Positions 41,923 through 53,377 of a stretch of DNA of 64,000 nt are shown piece after piece. Position numbers and translations under genes: made by a program. Below the pieces are notes generated by a model that was not told where the DNA came from, did no database searches, and saw nothing but the letters and a program-made list of their open reading frames with translations. Origin of the DNA: Novosphingobium kunmingense (lineage in GTDB: Bacteria > Pseudomonadota > Alphaproteobacteria > Sphingomonadales > Sphingomonadaceae); the NCBI RefSeq assembly GCF_002813245.1, contig NZ_PHUF01000004.1:62001-126000 (forward strand). The letters run 5' to 3'. How positions within the stretch are numbered: position 1 is the first letter of the stretch; each line of letters starts with the position of its first letter.

Positions 41923-44900
41923 CTACTTCTTGGGCGAGGCGCTGGCCTTGTCGTCCGGCGACGACGCAGCGGTCTTGAGCGCCGCGCTGGACGAGGCGAT
42001 CAGCCCTGCCGCCTGGCTGCGCAGTCCCTGCATCCTCGAAACGCTCGACGTCAGCATCGAGGGGTCGGTGATGCCGTGCGAGGCGGTGAGAATCGAGTCG
42101 GCCTCTGTCAGCAAGGCGCGCACCCGGTCGGCGTTGTCCTTGCGAAGCTTGTGCGATTGCCGCTTGGCGCCCGAGGCGAACAGCCCCGGTTTCTCGACCT
42201 GGGTCATGCCCACCGCCTGGCTCGACATCTGCGCCACTTCGCTGCGGATCGAGCCTAGCTGCGCGCGCATCAGCGACAGGCGGTTCTGCGCCTTGGCGGT
42301 ATCGGCAGCAGCCGCCGCCACGGCCGTCTTGGCCCCGGCTATCGCCGCAGCGACCGAAACTGCGCGAACCCGGCCATAGGCGCCCAACGCCTTCTGGCCG
42401 GCGGCAAAGGCGGCGGCGGCATCCGGTGCCTGCGCCGCGCCGTTGACAGCAGCAGCGAGTTCGGCACGCGGCCCCCGCGCACGGTTGAGTGCCCTGTCGA
42501 CGCTCGCCGCGCCTTCGGCCGACAATTGCCGGTTGGCGGCCGCTGCGGTGCGTTCCTGGTCGGCGATCCAGCGGTTGGCGTCGGCGGTCAGGGCCGCACC
42601 CTGCGGCCTGACCAGCCCGACGGCCAGATCGCGAAGTTGCGTAACGGCGGCGGCATCGGCCGGGTTCGCCTGCAGCTGCGTCAGCAAGGGGACAAGCGAT
42701 TGCTGACCCGCTTCCAACGCGGCGATCTCGCCTGCGGGACGGCGCGCATTGCGCGAGGCGGCGATCAGTGAAGTCAGGGCCTGGCCGATCTTCTGGCTGT
42801 CGACGCTCTGGCCAGCGACGGTGGCGGCCGGAACAGCAGCGGCAGCCGCAACGGCAGCGGGACTGCCCTCGGGCGCCTTGGCGACGGCAAAGCCCGGCGT
42901 GTCCTTGAGCGGCGCGCCGCCCTGCCCGCCCAGCATCGCATAGGCGCCGCCACCGGCCAGCGCGACAACGCCGACCAGCGCGGCGACGCGCGGCAGGACC
43001 GACCGCCGGGCTGGCGCCTTTTCGGCCGCCGGCTTGGCCGCGGGGGCGAACGCCTCGGTCCGCGCTGCAACGAGGGGTTCGGGCGCGATCTTTTCCGGTT
43101 CGGCGGCAAGCATCAGCCCATCGGCTTCGGCAGCCTCGACCGGAACGACGTCTTCGACAGGAAACTCGGGCGTATCCACGTCGATCACGTCGATGGCCGC
43201 GGCCGCAGCGACGGCCGGGGCAACCTTTTCGACCGGCGGCGGCGCGGCGCGGAGCGGTTCGGACGCAGGCGGCATTTCGCTTCGCGGCTTGACCGGAACC
43301 TTTCCGCCCGCTTCCTCCCACAGGCGCATGAGCGTCGCGGCGTGGGGTGCGGTCCTCTCGCGCAGCGCGTCGTAGCGTTCAAGCTGCCAGATGTGCCGAT
43401 TGAGCGGCGCCGACCCTTCGGCGGCGCGAAGCTGACGCACCGCCGCGAGCGCCGCGGCATGCTTGCCGAGGTGTTCGGCGACGATCGCCTTCCATTCCAG
43501 CGCCAGCGGGTATTCGGGGTTGAGCATCAGCGCCTGGTCGATCGCCGCCTCGGCCTCCTGCCCCTCGCCTTCCAGGAGCAGTGACAGGCCGAGATTGGTC
43601 AGAGCGACGTAACGGCTGCTGTCATAGGGCGAAAGCCTGTCCTGCCGGCGATAGGCCTCGACCGCCTCCGCAGTACGGCCAAGCATGCGATAGCTGTCGC
43701 CAAGGATCCGGTGCGAGGTCGGAGAAACCGGCCAGAGGTCCACTGTCCGGCGCGCGAGGCGCAGGCAGATCTCGTATTCGCCGAGGCCCTGATAGGCGCC
43801 GGCCAGCGCCATGAGTACGGTCGGGTTGTTGCCGTCGAGCCGCATCGCCTGGCGGGTGGTGGCCTGGATCTCGCGGATCTGCTCGGCATCGGGCGTAGTT
43901 CCCCGGCTTTCCGCCAGGGCCGCTAGGGCCGATGCGAGGATTGCCTGGGCAAGCCCGCTATCGGGCGCACCCTCGACCGCGGCGCGCGCCTCGTCGATGG
44001 CGGCCAGGATGCTCTTTTCGTCGTCGCGGCGGGCGAGTGCCGAAGCGCGCAGGATACGGTCGGTAGGGCTGTACGGCGCCTTGCGGGCAAGGGCGTGCGA
44101 TTCCTCGCGCGCGACGATCTGTTCGGCCAATTGCAGTGCCACCGCCACCGGCAGCGCATCGTGCGAGGTATCCACCTCGTCCGGGCTGGCGTTCATCCGG
44201 CCCGACCACAGCACATTGCCGCTGATCCCGTCGACGAGCTGGACGGTAAGCCGCGTTCCGGCGCCGCTGCTTTGCAGCTTGCCCTCGACCAGGTAGCGCG
44301 CATCGACCTGGCGGCCGATGGCCTTGTGCTCGACAGACTTGTTGCGCCAAGGCGCCATTGTCCCGGCGGCAATCACCCGGATGAAGCGGTTGTAAGCCAG
44401 TTCCCGGGTCAGGTCCTCGGTCAGATCCTCGGCCTCGATTTCCAGTTCAGGGTCGCCGGCGCGGCAAGTGAACGGCAGCACGGCAACGCCGGCACGATCA
44501 TCGGCCGGGGCGGCGGGTTCGGCTATCGGGCCCGGCGCGGCCGCGACGGGAGCGGAAGTCGCCGCAGGCCGCGTCTGCCGCGGAGCAGCGCTGCTTTCCT
44601 TGCCGATGCGGCGGGCGACATCGGCAATAAAGGCAGTCCACTTGGGATCGGTGGTGTCGCCGCACCATCCGGACATGTCGGTTGTCTGCTTGAGTTCGAA
44701 CATCACCGGACGTTCGCAATCCTCGATCATCACCGGCATCAGGCGCTGGCCGCGATCGGCGATCGTAGCTTCGGCGCGGACCCAGCGTGAATTGACCGAG
44801 CGCGGCGACCACAGCACGACGACAGCCTTCGACTTGCGCAGCGCATCCTCGGTGACAGCGTCGTAATCCTCGCCCGAGCGCAGGGTGGCATCCCACCAGA

Positions 44901-44997
44901 CTTCGAACCCGGCATCGGTGAAGGCGTCGGCATAGGCCTGCGCGAAGGCCGCATCCTCGCGATTGTAGGAAATGAAGATATCCGGAACGCTCATCAT
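41923..44997 (-). CDS. TIR domain protein with TolB-like, TPR-like and membrane-anchored helical regions
   Basis: A 1024-residue multidomain protein. A TIR domain (about 5-130) begins IFISYNREDAAFAQAYADAF and holds SRWVRAEA (70-77), in which Glu76 sits where catalytic bacterial TIR NADases have their glutamate. Residues about 168-270 look like a TolB-like/FlgO-type region (VAVLPFTCRAGD; YLVEGKLQSSGAGTRLTVQL). TPR-like helical repeats cover about 310-560. After a Pro/Ala/Glu-rich linker there is one membrane span at 667-689, then an Ala-rich, coiled-coil-prone tail to the end. The start ATG follows a GGGGGT stretch. No partner nuclease or phage gene is adjacent. It could be a stress or defence NADase, or only a scaffold; function is unproven. 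Confidence 0.85.
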   Translation of the reverse strand: MMSVPDIFISYNREDAAFAQAYADAFTDAGFEVWWDATLRSGEDYDAVTEDALRKSKAVVVLWSPRSVNSRWVRAEATIADRGQRLMPVMIEDCERPVMFELKQTTDMSGWCGDTTDPKWTAFIADVARRIGKESSAAPRQTRPAATSAPVAAAPGPIAEPAAPADDRAGVAVLPFTCRAGDPELEIEAEDLTEDLTRELAYNRFIRVIAAGTMAPWRNKSVEHKAIGRQVDARYLVEGKLQSSGAGTRLTVQLVDGISGNVLWSGRMNASPDEVDTSHDALPVAVALQLAEQIVAREESHALARKAPYSPTDRILRASALARRDDEKSILAAIDEARAAVEGAPDSGLAQAILASALAALAESRGTTPDAEQIREIQATTRQAMRLDGNNPTVLMALAGAYQGLGEYEICLRLARRTVDLWPVSPTSHRILGDSYRMLGRTAEAVEAYRRQDRLSPYDSSRYVALTNLGLSLLLEGEGQEAEAAIDQALMLNPEYPLALEWKAIVAEHLGKHAAALAAVRQLRAAEGSAPLNRHIWQLERYDALRERTAPHAATLMRLWEEAGGKVPVKPRSEMPPASEPLRAAPPPVEKVAPAVAAAAAIDVIDVDTPEFPVEDVVPVEAAEADGLMLAAEPEKIAPEPLVAARTEAFAPAAKPAAEKAPARRSVLPRVAALVGVVALAGGGAYAMLGGQGGAPLKDTPGFAVAKAPEGSPAAVAAAAAVPAATVAGQSVDSQKIGQALTSLIAASRNARRPAGEIAALEAGQQSLVPLLTQLQANPADAAAVTQLRDLAVGLVRPQGAALTADANRWIADQERTAAAANRQLSAEGAASVDRALNRARGPRAELAAAVNGAAQAPDAAAAFAAGQKALGAYGRVRAVSVAAAIAGAKTAVAAAAADTAKAQNRLSLMRAQLGSIRSEVAQMSSQAVGMTQVEKPGLFASGAKRQSHKLRKDNADRVRALLTEADSILTASHGITDPSMLTSSVSRMQGLRSQAAGLIASSSAALKTAASSPDDKASASPKK

Positions 44998-45199
44998 ACC
45001 CCCGCAACGGGCGCGAGAGCGATCCCACAGTTGGCCGCCGTTGCACCCAGATCCTTGTAGAACGCGATCGTTACGCGTCAGATTCGGCGGCCCTTATGGT
45101 GGAAATATCCCTTAGATCTGCGGCGATGGCAAGACCCATGACGCAAGTGCGAAAGGATTCGTCTCGGCGTGGGACTCGCCAAAGAGCCCCGCCAAGAAG

Positions 45200-46621
45200 T
45201 CAGGGCAGGACGGCAAGCCGCCGCTCGGCCGCGACGTGGACCACCCGCATGCGCGACAGGATGTGGGCCTGGGCCGGCGGCAGGACACGGTCGGCCGGCC
45301 CCTCGATCAGCGCCGCGGCAATGCGCCGTTCGGCGAGTGCCCGGTCAAGGGCGACTGTGGAACCGGTCTGCCGGATGCGTTCGCCGTAGAGGAAATAGTC
45401 GAGCGCAAACCCTTTGCCCGCCCAATAGCACAGCGCCTGAACCTCGCAGGCGACCGGGCCCGGCAGCGCGGCAACCCGCGCGACGGCGTCGGCGCTGGCG
45501 GCAAGCCGCTCTGACCGCGAACCCAGTTCCTGCGCGCTGGCGACGATCCCGAACGCAACCAGCACCAGCGCGACCAGCCCGACAAGCAGCGGTGCCCAGC
45601 GTTCGGCCCGCACGGGCGGCACCGGCGCGTCAAGTCCCGCGCCAAGGGCCAACGCAGCCATGGCCAGGGCCTCGAACCAGGCATTCACATCGACGCCGGC
45701 GCCGCTGCCCTGCACCACGGCCAGAGCCGTGGCGATCGCCACCCCGGCGAGGATCGCATCGCCGCGTCGATCGATCCGGCGCCAGGCCAGAAGACGCCAG
45801 GACGCGGCCAGCAGCGGCAGGAACAAGACGCCGATCACGGCGTGGAGCGCCATGCGGTGCAGCGAGTAGCTGCGCGGCGCGCCGGTAATGTCGGCGATCA
45901 TGGCGCCTTCAAAGACCATTCGGTCGAGCAGCCATAGCGCAGGCAGTACCGCCAAGCCCAGCGCGACCCAGACCGCGAAGCTCCGGCGATCGTGGAGCAG
46001 CAGGTAGAGCGCGGCGGCAGCCGGAATCGCCAGCGCGTTGTGCTTGACCAGCAGCGCCGCGCCCATGAGCAAAGCCGAGCAGATCGCCGCGCCAAGGCTC
46101 AATCGCCCGGTGGCCGGCCACAAGACCGCCGCCAGTCCTGCCATGGACAGCGCCAGGCTCAGCCACTGGGGATCGTTCATCGCCAGATAGCCGCGAAAGA
46201 CGCTGGCTGCGAACAGCAGCACGGCCAGCGCGCCGACTGCAGCCGCAAGACGATGCCCGGTCAGCCGGCGCGCGATCAGGGCGACCAGACCCGCCACAGC
46301 CAGCAGCGAGGCCAGCGCGACGATCCGGCCGGCCAGGATCATGTCGCCAAGCCCCTCGCCCAGCGCGCCGACGAGATAGAACGACAGCGGCGGATAGTTG
46401 TTGGAGACCAGAGCGCCTGGTGGCGGGTAGAGGGGGCCAGCCCCCATCGCAGCGACAGCCTGGAATGCGTTCCAGCCTTCGTTCGGATCGAGCGACAGGC
46501 GGTCAGCGATCGGCAGCAGCCGGGTCGCGATCAGGCCCCCCGTGACCAGCGCCAGCGCCAGCACGATCCGCCGGATCGGTGCGCGGTCAAGCCAGCACGC
46601 GCCCGCCGGGGCAGTGTCCAT
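45200..46621 (-). CDS. Polytopic membrane protein, glycosyltransferase-39-like
   Basis: Membrane protein of 473 residues from ATG 46621 (MDTAPAGACWLDRAPIRR), which overlaps the stop of the upstream small gene by 4 nt. About ten hydrophobic spans are spread along the first 400 residues, with short basic loops. The first periplasmic loop has LSLDPNEGWNAFQAVAAM, acidic residues in the place where ArnT/PMT-like glycosyltransferases carry their catalytic Asp/Glu. A loop near residue 75 reads SNNYPPLSFYLVGAL, also GT39-like. The last 100 residues (FGIVASAQELGSRSERLAAS) are a soluble domain. Likely a lipid-linked sugar transferase; substrate unknown. Confidence 0.65.
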   Translation of the reverse strand: MDTAPAGACWLDRAPIRRIVLALALVTGGLIATRLLPIADRLSLDPNEGWNAFQAVAAMGAGPLYPPPGALVSNNYPPLSFYLVGALGEGLGDMILAGRIVALASLLAVAGLVALIARRLTGHRLAAAVGALAVLLFAASVFRGYLAMNDPQWLSLALSMAGLAAVLWPATGRLSLGAAICSALLMGAALLVKHNALAIPAAAALYLLLHDRRSFAVWVALGLAVLPALWLLDRMVFEGAMIADITGAPRSYSLHRMALHAVIGVLFLPLLAASWRLLAWRRIDRRGDAILAGVAIATALAVVQGSGAGVDVNAWFEALAMAALALGAGLDAPVPPVRAERWAPLLVGLVALVLVAFGIVASAQELGSRSERLAASADAVARVAALPGPVACEVQALCYWAGKGFALDYFLYGERIRQTGSTVALDRALAERRIAAALIEGPADRVLPPAQAHILSRMRVVHVAAERRLAVLP

Positions 46622-46884
46622 CAGACGATCCGCAGGACGAAGACCGTCGTCAGGTGAAGCGCCAGCAGTCCCAGCGAAAGCTTGGGGATCAAGCGGTTGC
46701 GGTTGAGCAGCGAGAGGATGCCAAGCACCACGGAAATCGAGATCAGCGCATCGATCGTGTAAAGCGCATTGAACACGCTGTAGACGATGTTCACCACGGT
46801 CGACATCAGCGACACCCAGCCGCAGACGTCGCGCGGGTCGAGCCGCCGGATTTCGATGACGTCGAGATCGTCCATGGTCTGCAC
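46621..46884 (-). CDS. Small two-span membrane protein
   Basis: Protein of 87 residues (or 84 from a second ATG at 46875). After a polar start (MQTMDDLDVIEIRRLDPRD) it has two or three hydrophobic segments: VSLMSTVVNIVYSVFNALY, IDALISISVVLGILSLL and LSLGLLALHLTTVFVL. I recognise no family. It is translationally coupled (ATGA) with the glycosyltransferase-39-like gene, so a partner or small accessory role in the same membrane process is likely. It is divergent from uvrB. Confidence 0.6.
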   Translation of the reverse strand: MQTMDDLDVIEIRRLDPRDVCGWVSLMSTVVNIVYSVFNALYTIDALISISVVLGILSLLNRNRLIPKLSLGLLALHLTTVFVLRIV

Positions 46885-46986
46885 TGCCCAACCCGCGCGC
46901 GGTCCCTTCCGCGAACGACCGTGTTACGCAGCCGTCATCGCCAAATCAAGCGCCGGCCCTGTCGCGTTCATCTTAGCCCCATTGCG

Positions 46987-47001
46987 GAACAAACCGCAAA
47001 C
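46987..47001 (+). promoter_or_regulatory. Imperfect LexA-box-like site upstream of uvrB
   Basis: GAAC-N7-AAAC lies 17 bp before the uvrB ATG, one base from the alphaproteobacterial LexA box GAAC-N7-GAAC. uvrB is an SOS gene in many bacteria, so the match is worth noting, but a single 7-of-8 match can arise by chance. Confidence 0.35.
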
Positions 47002-47018
47002 TCCCATATTCCCCGCTT

Positions 47019-49211
<2,193 letters not shown>

Positions 49212-49251
49212 TCCGGCTTGGCGCGCGATTGCCGCCTGGCTGATCGCCTGA

Positions 49252-49803
49252 TCACACCTTTCCGAACCTGCTCTCGAACCCGCCGACATCCCCGTCTGCC
49301 AGGAGCCGTGCCTGTTCGACCCAATTGTCCTTGGCCGGGCGGCCGGCAAAGGCACCAAGCTTGCTGTCGAGTTCGACCAGATCAGCTTCGGTCATGGCGG
49401 CGATCTGGGCGAAGGTGGTGATGCCAAGCGTGGGCAGCAGCGCCTGCAGCTTCGGACCCAGTCCCTTGATCCGGGACAAGTCGTCGCTGCGATCGATCTC
49501 TGCCGCCTCGGCTTCCTCCACCACGTCCTGCGCGCCGACGGCGACGGCCTCCGCCACCCCGCCGAGCACGCCGGCGCCGGGTAGCGGGGTGATGATCTGG
49601 GCGGCGGGCGGCGCATCGATCAACGCCTGGTTGCGCTGCGCGGGGCCCACGCCTTCGTCAAGCACGTCGGGTCGGTACTCGCGCTTGCGCGGCGCGCTGG
49701 TGGCGCGGCCGAAAAGCCACCAGGCGACCAGCAGCGCGGCGACCAGCACCACGGCCAGGACCAGCCAGTTCGCCTCGATAATCTCAAGCATCCCCTGCTC
49801 CAT
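49252..49803 (-). CDS. Membrane-anchored helix-hairpin-helix protein
   Basis: Hypothetical protein of 183 residues. One N-terminal membrane span (about 13-31, WLVLAVVLVAALLVAWWLF) is followed by a basic linker. A C-terminal helix-hairpin-helix-like domain (about 104-170) holds DDLSRIKGLGPKLQALLPTL and GITTFAQIAAMTEADL. The LSRIKGLGPK opening is the same kind found at the ends of NuoE-like and ribosomal L21-like proteins in alphaproteobacteria. DNA or protein binding at the membrane is possible, but no function is known to me. It lies 11 bp downstream of the flippase gene on the same strand. Confidence 0.7.
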   Translation of the reverse strand: MEQGMLEIIEANWLVLAVVLVAALLVAWWLFGRATSAPRKREYRPDVLDEGVGPAQRNQALIDAPPAAQIITPLPGAGVLGGVAEAVAVGAQDVVEEAEAAEIDRSDDLSRIKGLGPKLQALLPTLGITTFAQIAAMTEADLVELDSKLGAFAGRPAKDNWVEQARLLADGDVGGFESRFGKV

Positions 49804-49814
49804 CGTTCAGATCG

Positions 49815-51305
49815 TCACGCACCCACGTTGCGGCGAAACAGCACGCGGTCCTCCGCACCGAAGCCCTTGTGCCAGATGACGAAGCCATAGGCCAAGAGGA
49901 TAGCCGGGATGCCGAGCGACAGTTCCGCCCATTCGGGCAGGAACGAGGTGGCCGCCCAGCCAATCACAACGGCCGGCGCCGCCGCCCAGATCAGCGGCCA
50001 GCGCCAGTTGTTGACCGACTGCTGCAGGAACCGCGCCAGCATCCGCGACTTGACCCACGAAGCCAGGCCCAGCGCGACCATCAGACCCGCGCCGGCCATC
50101 GCCGCCTTGTAGTTGTCGTTGAGGCCGAGCTGCTCGACCAGCTTAATCAGACTGATCGTCGCCCCGGCCTGGACCACCAGGGTGGCCAGGCTGATCCACA
50201 GGTTCTGCATTCGCTTGACGTAGATCAGCACGGCCTCGCTGACGACCGCGGTCGCCGCGGAAACCTCGGCCGCAAGAAGGAAGCACAGCGCCGCCGTGCC
50301 GCCGACGAACATCGGTCCGACCAGGCCCATCACGCCTTCGCCCGGCATTCCCAGCGCCAGCGCGACCCCGGCCTGCGCGGCAGTGATCCAGAAGCCCACC
50401 TGGCAGACCTGCCGGGCAATCGCCTCATAGTTCTTTTCCTTGAGGTTTCGGGTGATAACCGGTCCGAGGATCGGCTCGAAGCTGGTCTTCAGCTTCTGCG
50501 GAACCGAGGCAATCTGCTGCGCGACGTAATAGACCCCGACTGCCTTGTCCCCGGCAAAGAAGCCCAGAAGGTAGATGTCGAAACGCCGAGTGCCCCATTC
50601 GACCGCGTCGGCGGCAGCGAGCGGCAGGTTGACCAGCGCCAGTTGACCGATTTCCAACGGCTTGGGCTTCCACTGGTGAGGCAGGCCATAGGTCTTGAAC
50701 ATCGGCCACAGCGCGGTGATCGCCGCGGCCATGACCGACAGGTTGTAGGCGATCAGCATCCCCGACTCGCGGTCGACGAAAAACAGGATCCCCGAGAGGA
50801 TCGACAGGGTCCACGGTTCGACCAATGCGCGCGAGCGCACCGAGGTGGCGATATCGAAGCGATAGGCCTGTGCCGCTAGCGCGATCTCGGTCAGCGTCAG
50901 CGGCAGGATCGCCAGCACGACCAGCCGTTCCGCCTGGGTATAGGCGCCGCTGAACATGATGTCGGGCAAAAGATAGATGATCCCGCTGGCCAGCAGCGCC
51001 AGCGATCCGCCCAGCAGCATCGCGTCTGCCACGGTGTTGGCGGGATGCTCGCGATCGTGGCTGAGCCGCATGGCGAGCCCGCGTTTCTGTCCCAACGTGC
51101 AAAGCTGCGCTGCCAGTTCGACCACGACCAGCGCCAGGGCGAAGCGGCCGAGCGATTCAGCACCGTAAAGGCGGCCGGCGATGAACAGGAACGGCAAGCG
51201 CGCCGCCAGCCGCAGCAGGAACCCGAAAAAATTCGTGCGCCCGCCCTTGGCCAGCGCCTGGATGTCTTTTTGCTGCTGGTCGGGGGCAGCGCGATCGTCG
51301 CTCAC
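49815..51305 (-). CDS. Polysaccharide/lipopolysaccharide flippase-like membrane protein
   Basis: Membrane protein of 496 residues with about 12-14 predicted spans, for example FFGFLLRLAARLPFLFIAGR near residue 26 and LIWAAAPAVVIGWAATSFLP near 440. It belongs to the MATE/Wzx-like oligosaccharide-flippase group that moves lipid-linked sugars across the inner membrane. It starts with GTG at 51305, overlapping the gpsA stop by 4 nt (GTGA), so it is the third gene of a tsaD-gpsA-flippase run. No other polysaccharide genes are adjacent. The family is likely; the carried glycan is not known. Confidence 0.78.
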   Translation of the reverse strand: MSDDRAAPDQQQKDIQALAKGGRTNFFGFLLRLAARLPFLFIAGRLYGAESLGRFALALVVVELAAQLCTLGQKRGLAMRLSHDREHPANTVADAMLLGGSLALLASGIIYLLPDIMFSGAYTQAERLVVLAILPLTLTEIALAAQAYRFDIATSVRSRALVEPWTLSILSGILFFVDRESGMLIAYNLSVMAAAITALWPMFKTYGLPHQWKPKPLEIGQLALVNLPLAAADAVEWGTRRFDIYLLGFFAGDKAVGVYYVAQQIASVPQKLKTSFEPILGPVITRNLKEKNYEAIARQVCQVGFWITAAQAGVALALGMPGEGVMGLVGPMFVGGTAALCFLLAAEVSAATAVVSEAVLIYVKRMQNLWISLATLVVQAGATISLIKLVEQLGLNDNYKAAMAGAGLMVALGLASWVKSRMLARFLQQSVNNWRWPLIWAAAPAVVIGWAATSFLPEWAELSLGIPAILLAYGFVIWHKGFGAEDRVLFRRNVGA

Positions 51306-52294
51306 GCGCTCTCGCCTTCGGCTTTCAGCGGACGGGACAGAAGATCGGACACCACGCCGTGCGCTGGCATCGCGCCGCTGAGCAGGCCATTAACAGCGGC
51401 GACGATCGGCATCGAAACGCCTTCGCGCCGCGCCAGGTCGGCAAGGACCGGCGCGGTGTGCGCGCCTTCGGCCACGCTGTTCTTGCCGGCCAGCGCATCG
51501 GCTGCGCTCATCCCCTCGCCCAGCCCCTTGCCGAGCGAAAAGTTGCGGCTCGACATGGAGGAGCAGGTCAGGACCAGGTCGCCAAGGCCGCACAGCCCTG
51601 CCAGCGTTTCCGCCCGCGCGCCGCGGGCAAGGCCGAAGCGGACCATTTCGGCATAGCCGCGGGCAATCAGCGCCGCCCGGGCATTCTGGCCGAGACCCAG
51701 CCCTTCGACCACGCCGCAGGCGATCGCCAGCACGTTCTTGACCGCGCCGCCGATTTCCGCGCCAATGACGTCGTCGGAATAATAGGGCCGCAGCATCGGA
51801 CGCGAAATGACCGGGGCAAGCCGGTACCACTGCTCTTCGCCGCCGCCGCAGGCCAGCGTGACTGCCGTCGGCAGGCCGGCAGCCACCTCGTGGGCGAAGG
51901 TCGGGCCGGACAGGACCGCAATCGCGGCATCGGGCGCGGCCTGCGCGGCAACGTCGGACATCAGGCGGCCCGAACCGGCCTCGATCCCCTTGGAACACAG
52001 GACAAGGTCGCGCCGCGCCGCGGGCAGGCCGGACAGCACGCGGGCCAGATGCTGCGCCGGGGTGACGACCAGCAGCACCGGCAAATCCGCCAGGTCTGCA
52101 AGGTCGGCCGTCGCACGGATCGACGGAGCGAGCCGTGCCGAGGGCAGGAACAGGCTGTTGGTTCGTGCCGCATTGATCTCCTCGACCAGTTCGGCCTCGC
52201 GCGCCCAGAGCAGGACCGGACTGCCATCGCTGGCGAGGCTCTGCGCAAGGGCGGTGCCCCAGGCGCCGGCCCCGATGACGCCGACCGCCGGCAT
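51302..52294 (-). CDS. gpsA: Glycerol-3-phosphate dehydrogenase [NAD(P)+]
   Basis: GpsA, 330 residues, reduces dihydroxyacetone phosphate to sn-glycerol-3-phosphate for phospholipid synthesis. The ATG at 52294 ([18 protein letters not shown]) overlaps the tsaD stop (ATGA) and begins directly with the Rossmann motif GAGAWG. LLVVTPAQHLARVL lies near residue 70, CSKGIE near 102, GPTFAHEVAAGLPTAV near 133, and the catalytic-Lys motif AVKNVLAIACGVVEGLGLG near 182. AGLCGLGDLVLTC lies near 235. All expected motifs and length are present. Confidence 0.97.
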   Translation of the reverse strand: MPAVGVIGAGAWGTALAQSLASDGSPVLLWAREAELVEEINAARTNSLFLPSARLAPSIRATADLADLADLPVLLVVTPAQHLARVLSGLPAARRDLVLCSKGIEAGSGRLMSDVAAQAAPDAAIAVLSGPTFAHEVAAGLPTAVTLACGGGEEQWYRLAPVISRPMLRPYYSDDVIGAEIGGAVKNVLAIACGVVEGLGLGQNARAALIARGYAEMVRFGLARGARAETLAGLCGLGDLVLTCSSMSSRNFSLGKGLGEGMSAADALAGKNSVAEGAHTAPVLADLARREGVSMPIVAAVNGLLSGAMPAHGVVSDLLSRPLKAEGESA

Positions 52295-53334
52295 CACGCC
52301 TTGACCCCCGCGCCGCGCACTGGCGCGGCTTCGGGATCGAGCGGCCAGCGTGGCCTGGCGGCGATGTCGAGCGGGTCGGACGCGAAATGCGGCGCGGCCA
52401 GACGTTCCTGCCCCGCCCAGGCGATCATCGCGGCGTTGTCGGTGCACAGCGCGAGCGGCGGCGCGACGAAGGGCAGGCCGAACTCGCCCGCCAGTGCCTC
52501 AAGCGCGGCGCGGACCGCCTTGTTCGCGGCAACCCCGCCGGCGACGACCAGCGCGGTCACTGCGTCGCTTTCCGCCAGAGCGCGGCGGGTGCGGTCGATC
52601 ACGCAATCGATCGCGGCCTGCTGGAACGACGCGGCGATATCAGCGGCGGCGTGGGTCTGGGCCTCGCGCGCCCGCAACACCGCACTCTTGAGGCCGGCGA
52701 AAGAGAAGTGCGGCTCGGCGCTGCCCAGCAGCGGCCGCGGCAGGGGAACCTTCGCGGCATCGCCGTCGCGCGCGATCCGCTCGACCGCCGGACCGCCGGG
52801 GAAGCCGAGTCCGAGGATCTTGGCGGTCTTGTCGAACGCCTCGCCCAGCGCATCGTCGATGGTGGTCGCCAGGCGGCGGTATTGTCCGACGCCCTCGACC
52901 CGCAGGATCTGGCAATGCCCACCCGAGACCAGCAGCAGAAGATAGGGAAATTGCAGGGTGCGATCGGCCAGCCGCGGCGACAGGGCATGGCCTTCGAGGT
53001 GGTTGATCGCGATCAGCGGCTTGTCGGCGGCAAGGCTCAGCGCCTTGGCCGTAACAAGCCCGACCATCACTCCGCCGATCAGTCCGGGTCCAGCCGTTGC
53101 CGCGATCGCATCGACATCTCCGAGCGTGACGCCGGCATCGTCCAGCGTCGCGGCAATCAGCGGGGTCAACCGTTCGGAATGGGCGCGGGCGGCAATTTCG
53201 GGGACCACGCCGCCATAAGGACGGTGTGCGTCGTCCTGCGAGGCGATGCGCTGCGCGACGATGCGCCGGCCTTCGTCGACCAGCGCCGCCGCGGTTTCGT
53301 CGCACGACGATTCAATGCCCAAAACCAGCCCCAT
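52294..53334 (-). CDS. tsaD: tRNA N6-adenosine threonylcarbamoyltransferase
   Basis: TsaD (also Gcp/YgjD), 346 residues, transfers threonylcarbamoyl to A37 of ANN-decoding tRNAs with TsaB and TsaE. The ATG at 53334 ([18 protein letters not shown]) shows the ASKHA signature. Metal ligands His112 and His116 are in [28 protein letters not shown] lies near 136, and [12 protein letters not shown] lies near 265. It is divergent from hemC, with a 43-bp gap, and heads the tsaD-gpsA-flippase run. The gap is too short for two ample promoters, so signals probably overlap the coding starts. Confidence 0.97.
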   Translation of the reverse strand: MGLVLGIESSCDETAAALVDEGRRIVAQRIASQDDAHRPYGGVVPEIAARAHSERLTPLIAATLDDAGVTLGDVDAIAATAGPGLIGGVMVGLVTAKALSLAADKPLIAINHLEGHALSPRLADRTLQFPYLLLLVSGGHCQILRVEGVGQYRRLATTIDDALGEAFDKTAKILGLGFPGGPAVERIARDGDAAKVPLPRPLLGSAEPHFSFAGLKSAVLRAREAQTHAAADIAASFQQAAIDCVIDRTRRALAESDAVTALVVAGGVAANKAVRAALEALAGEFGLPFVAPPLALCTDNAAMIAWAGQERLAAPHFASDPLDIAARPRWPLDPEAAPVRGAGVKA

Positions 53335-53377
53335 TGTTCTTCCCCTTAGTGCCATTGCGGGCTAGCACAAGCCGCGC

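Noticed and set aside
41081..43321. An apparent 746-residue SDR fusion
   Set aside because: The upstream part is an Arg/Gly-rich off-frame reading of the TIR gene; the SDR has its own ribosome site and ATG at 41860/41857.
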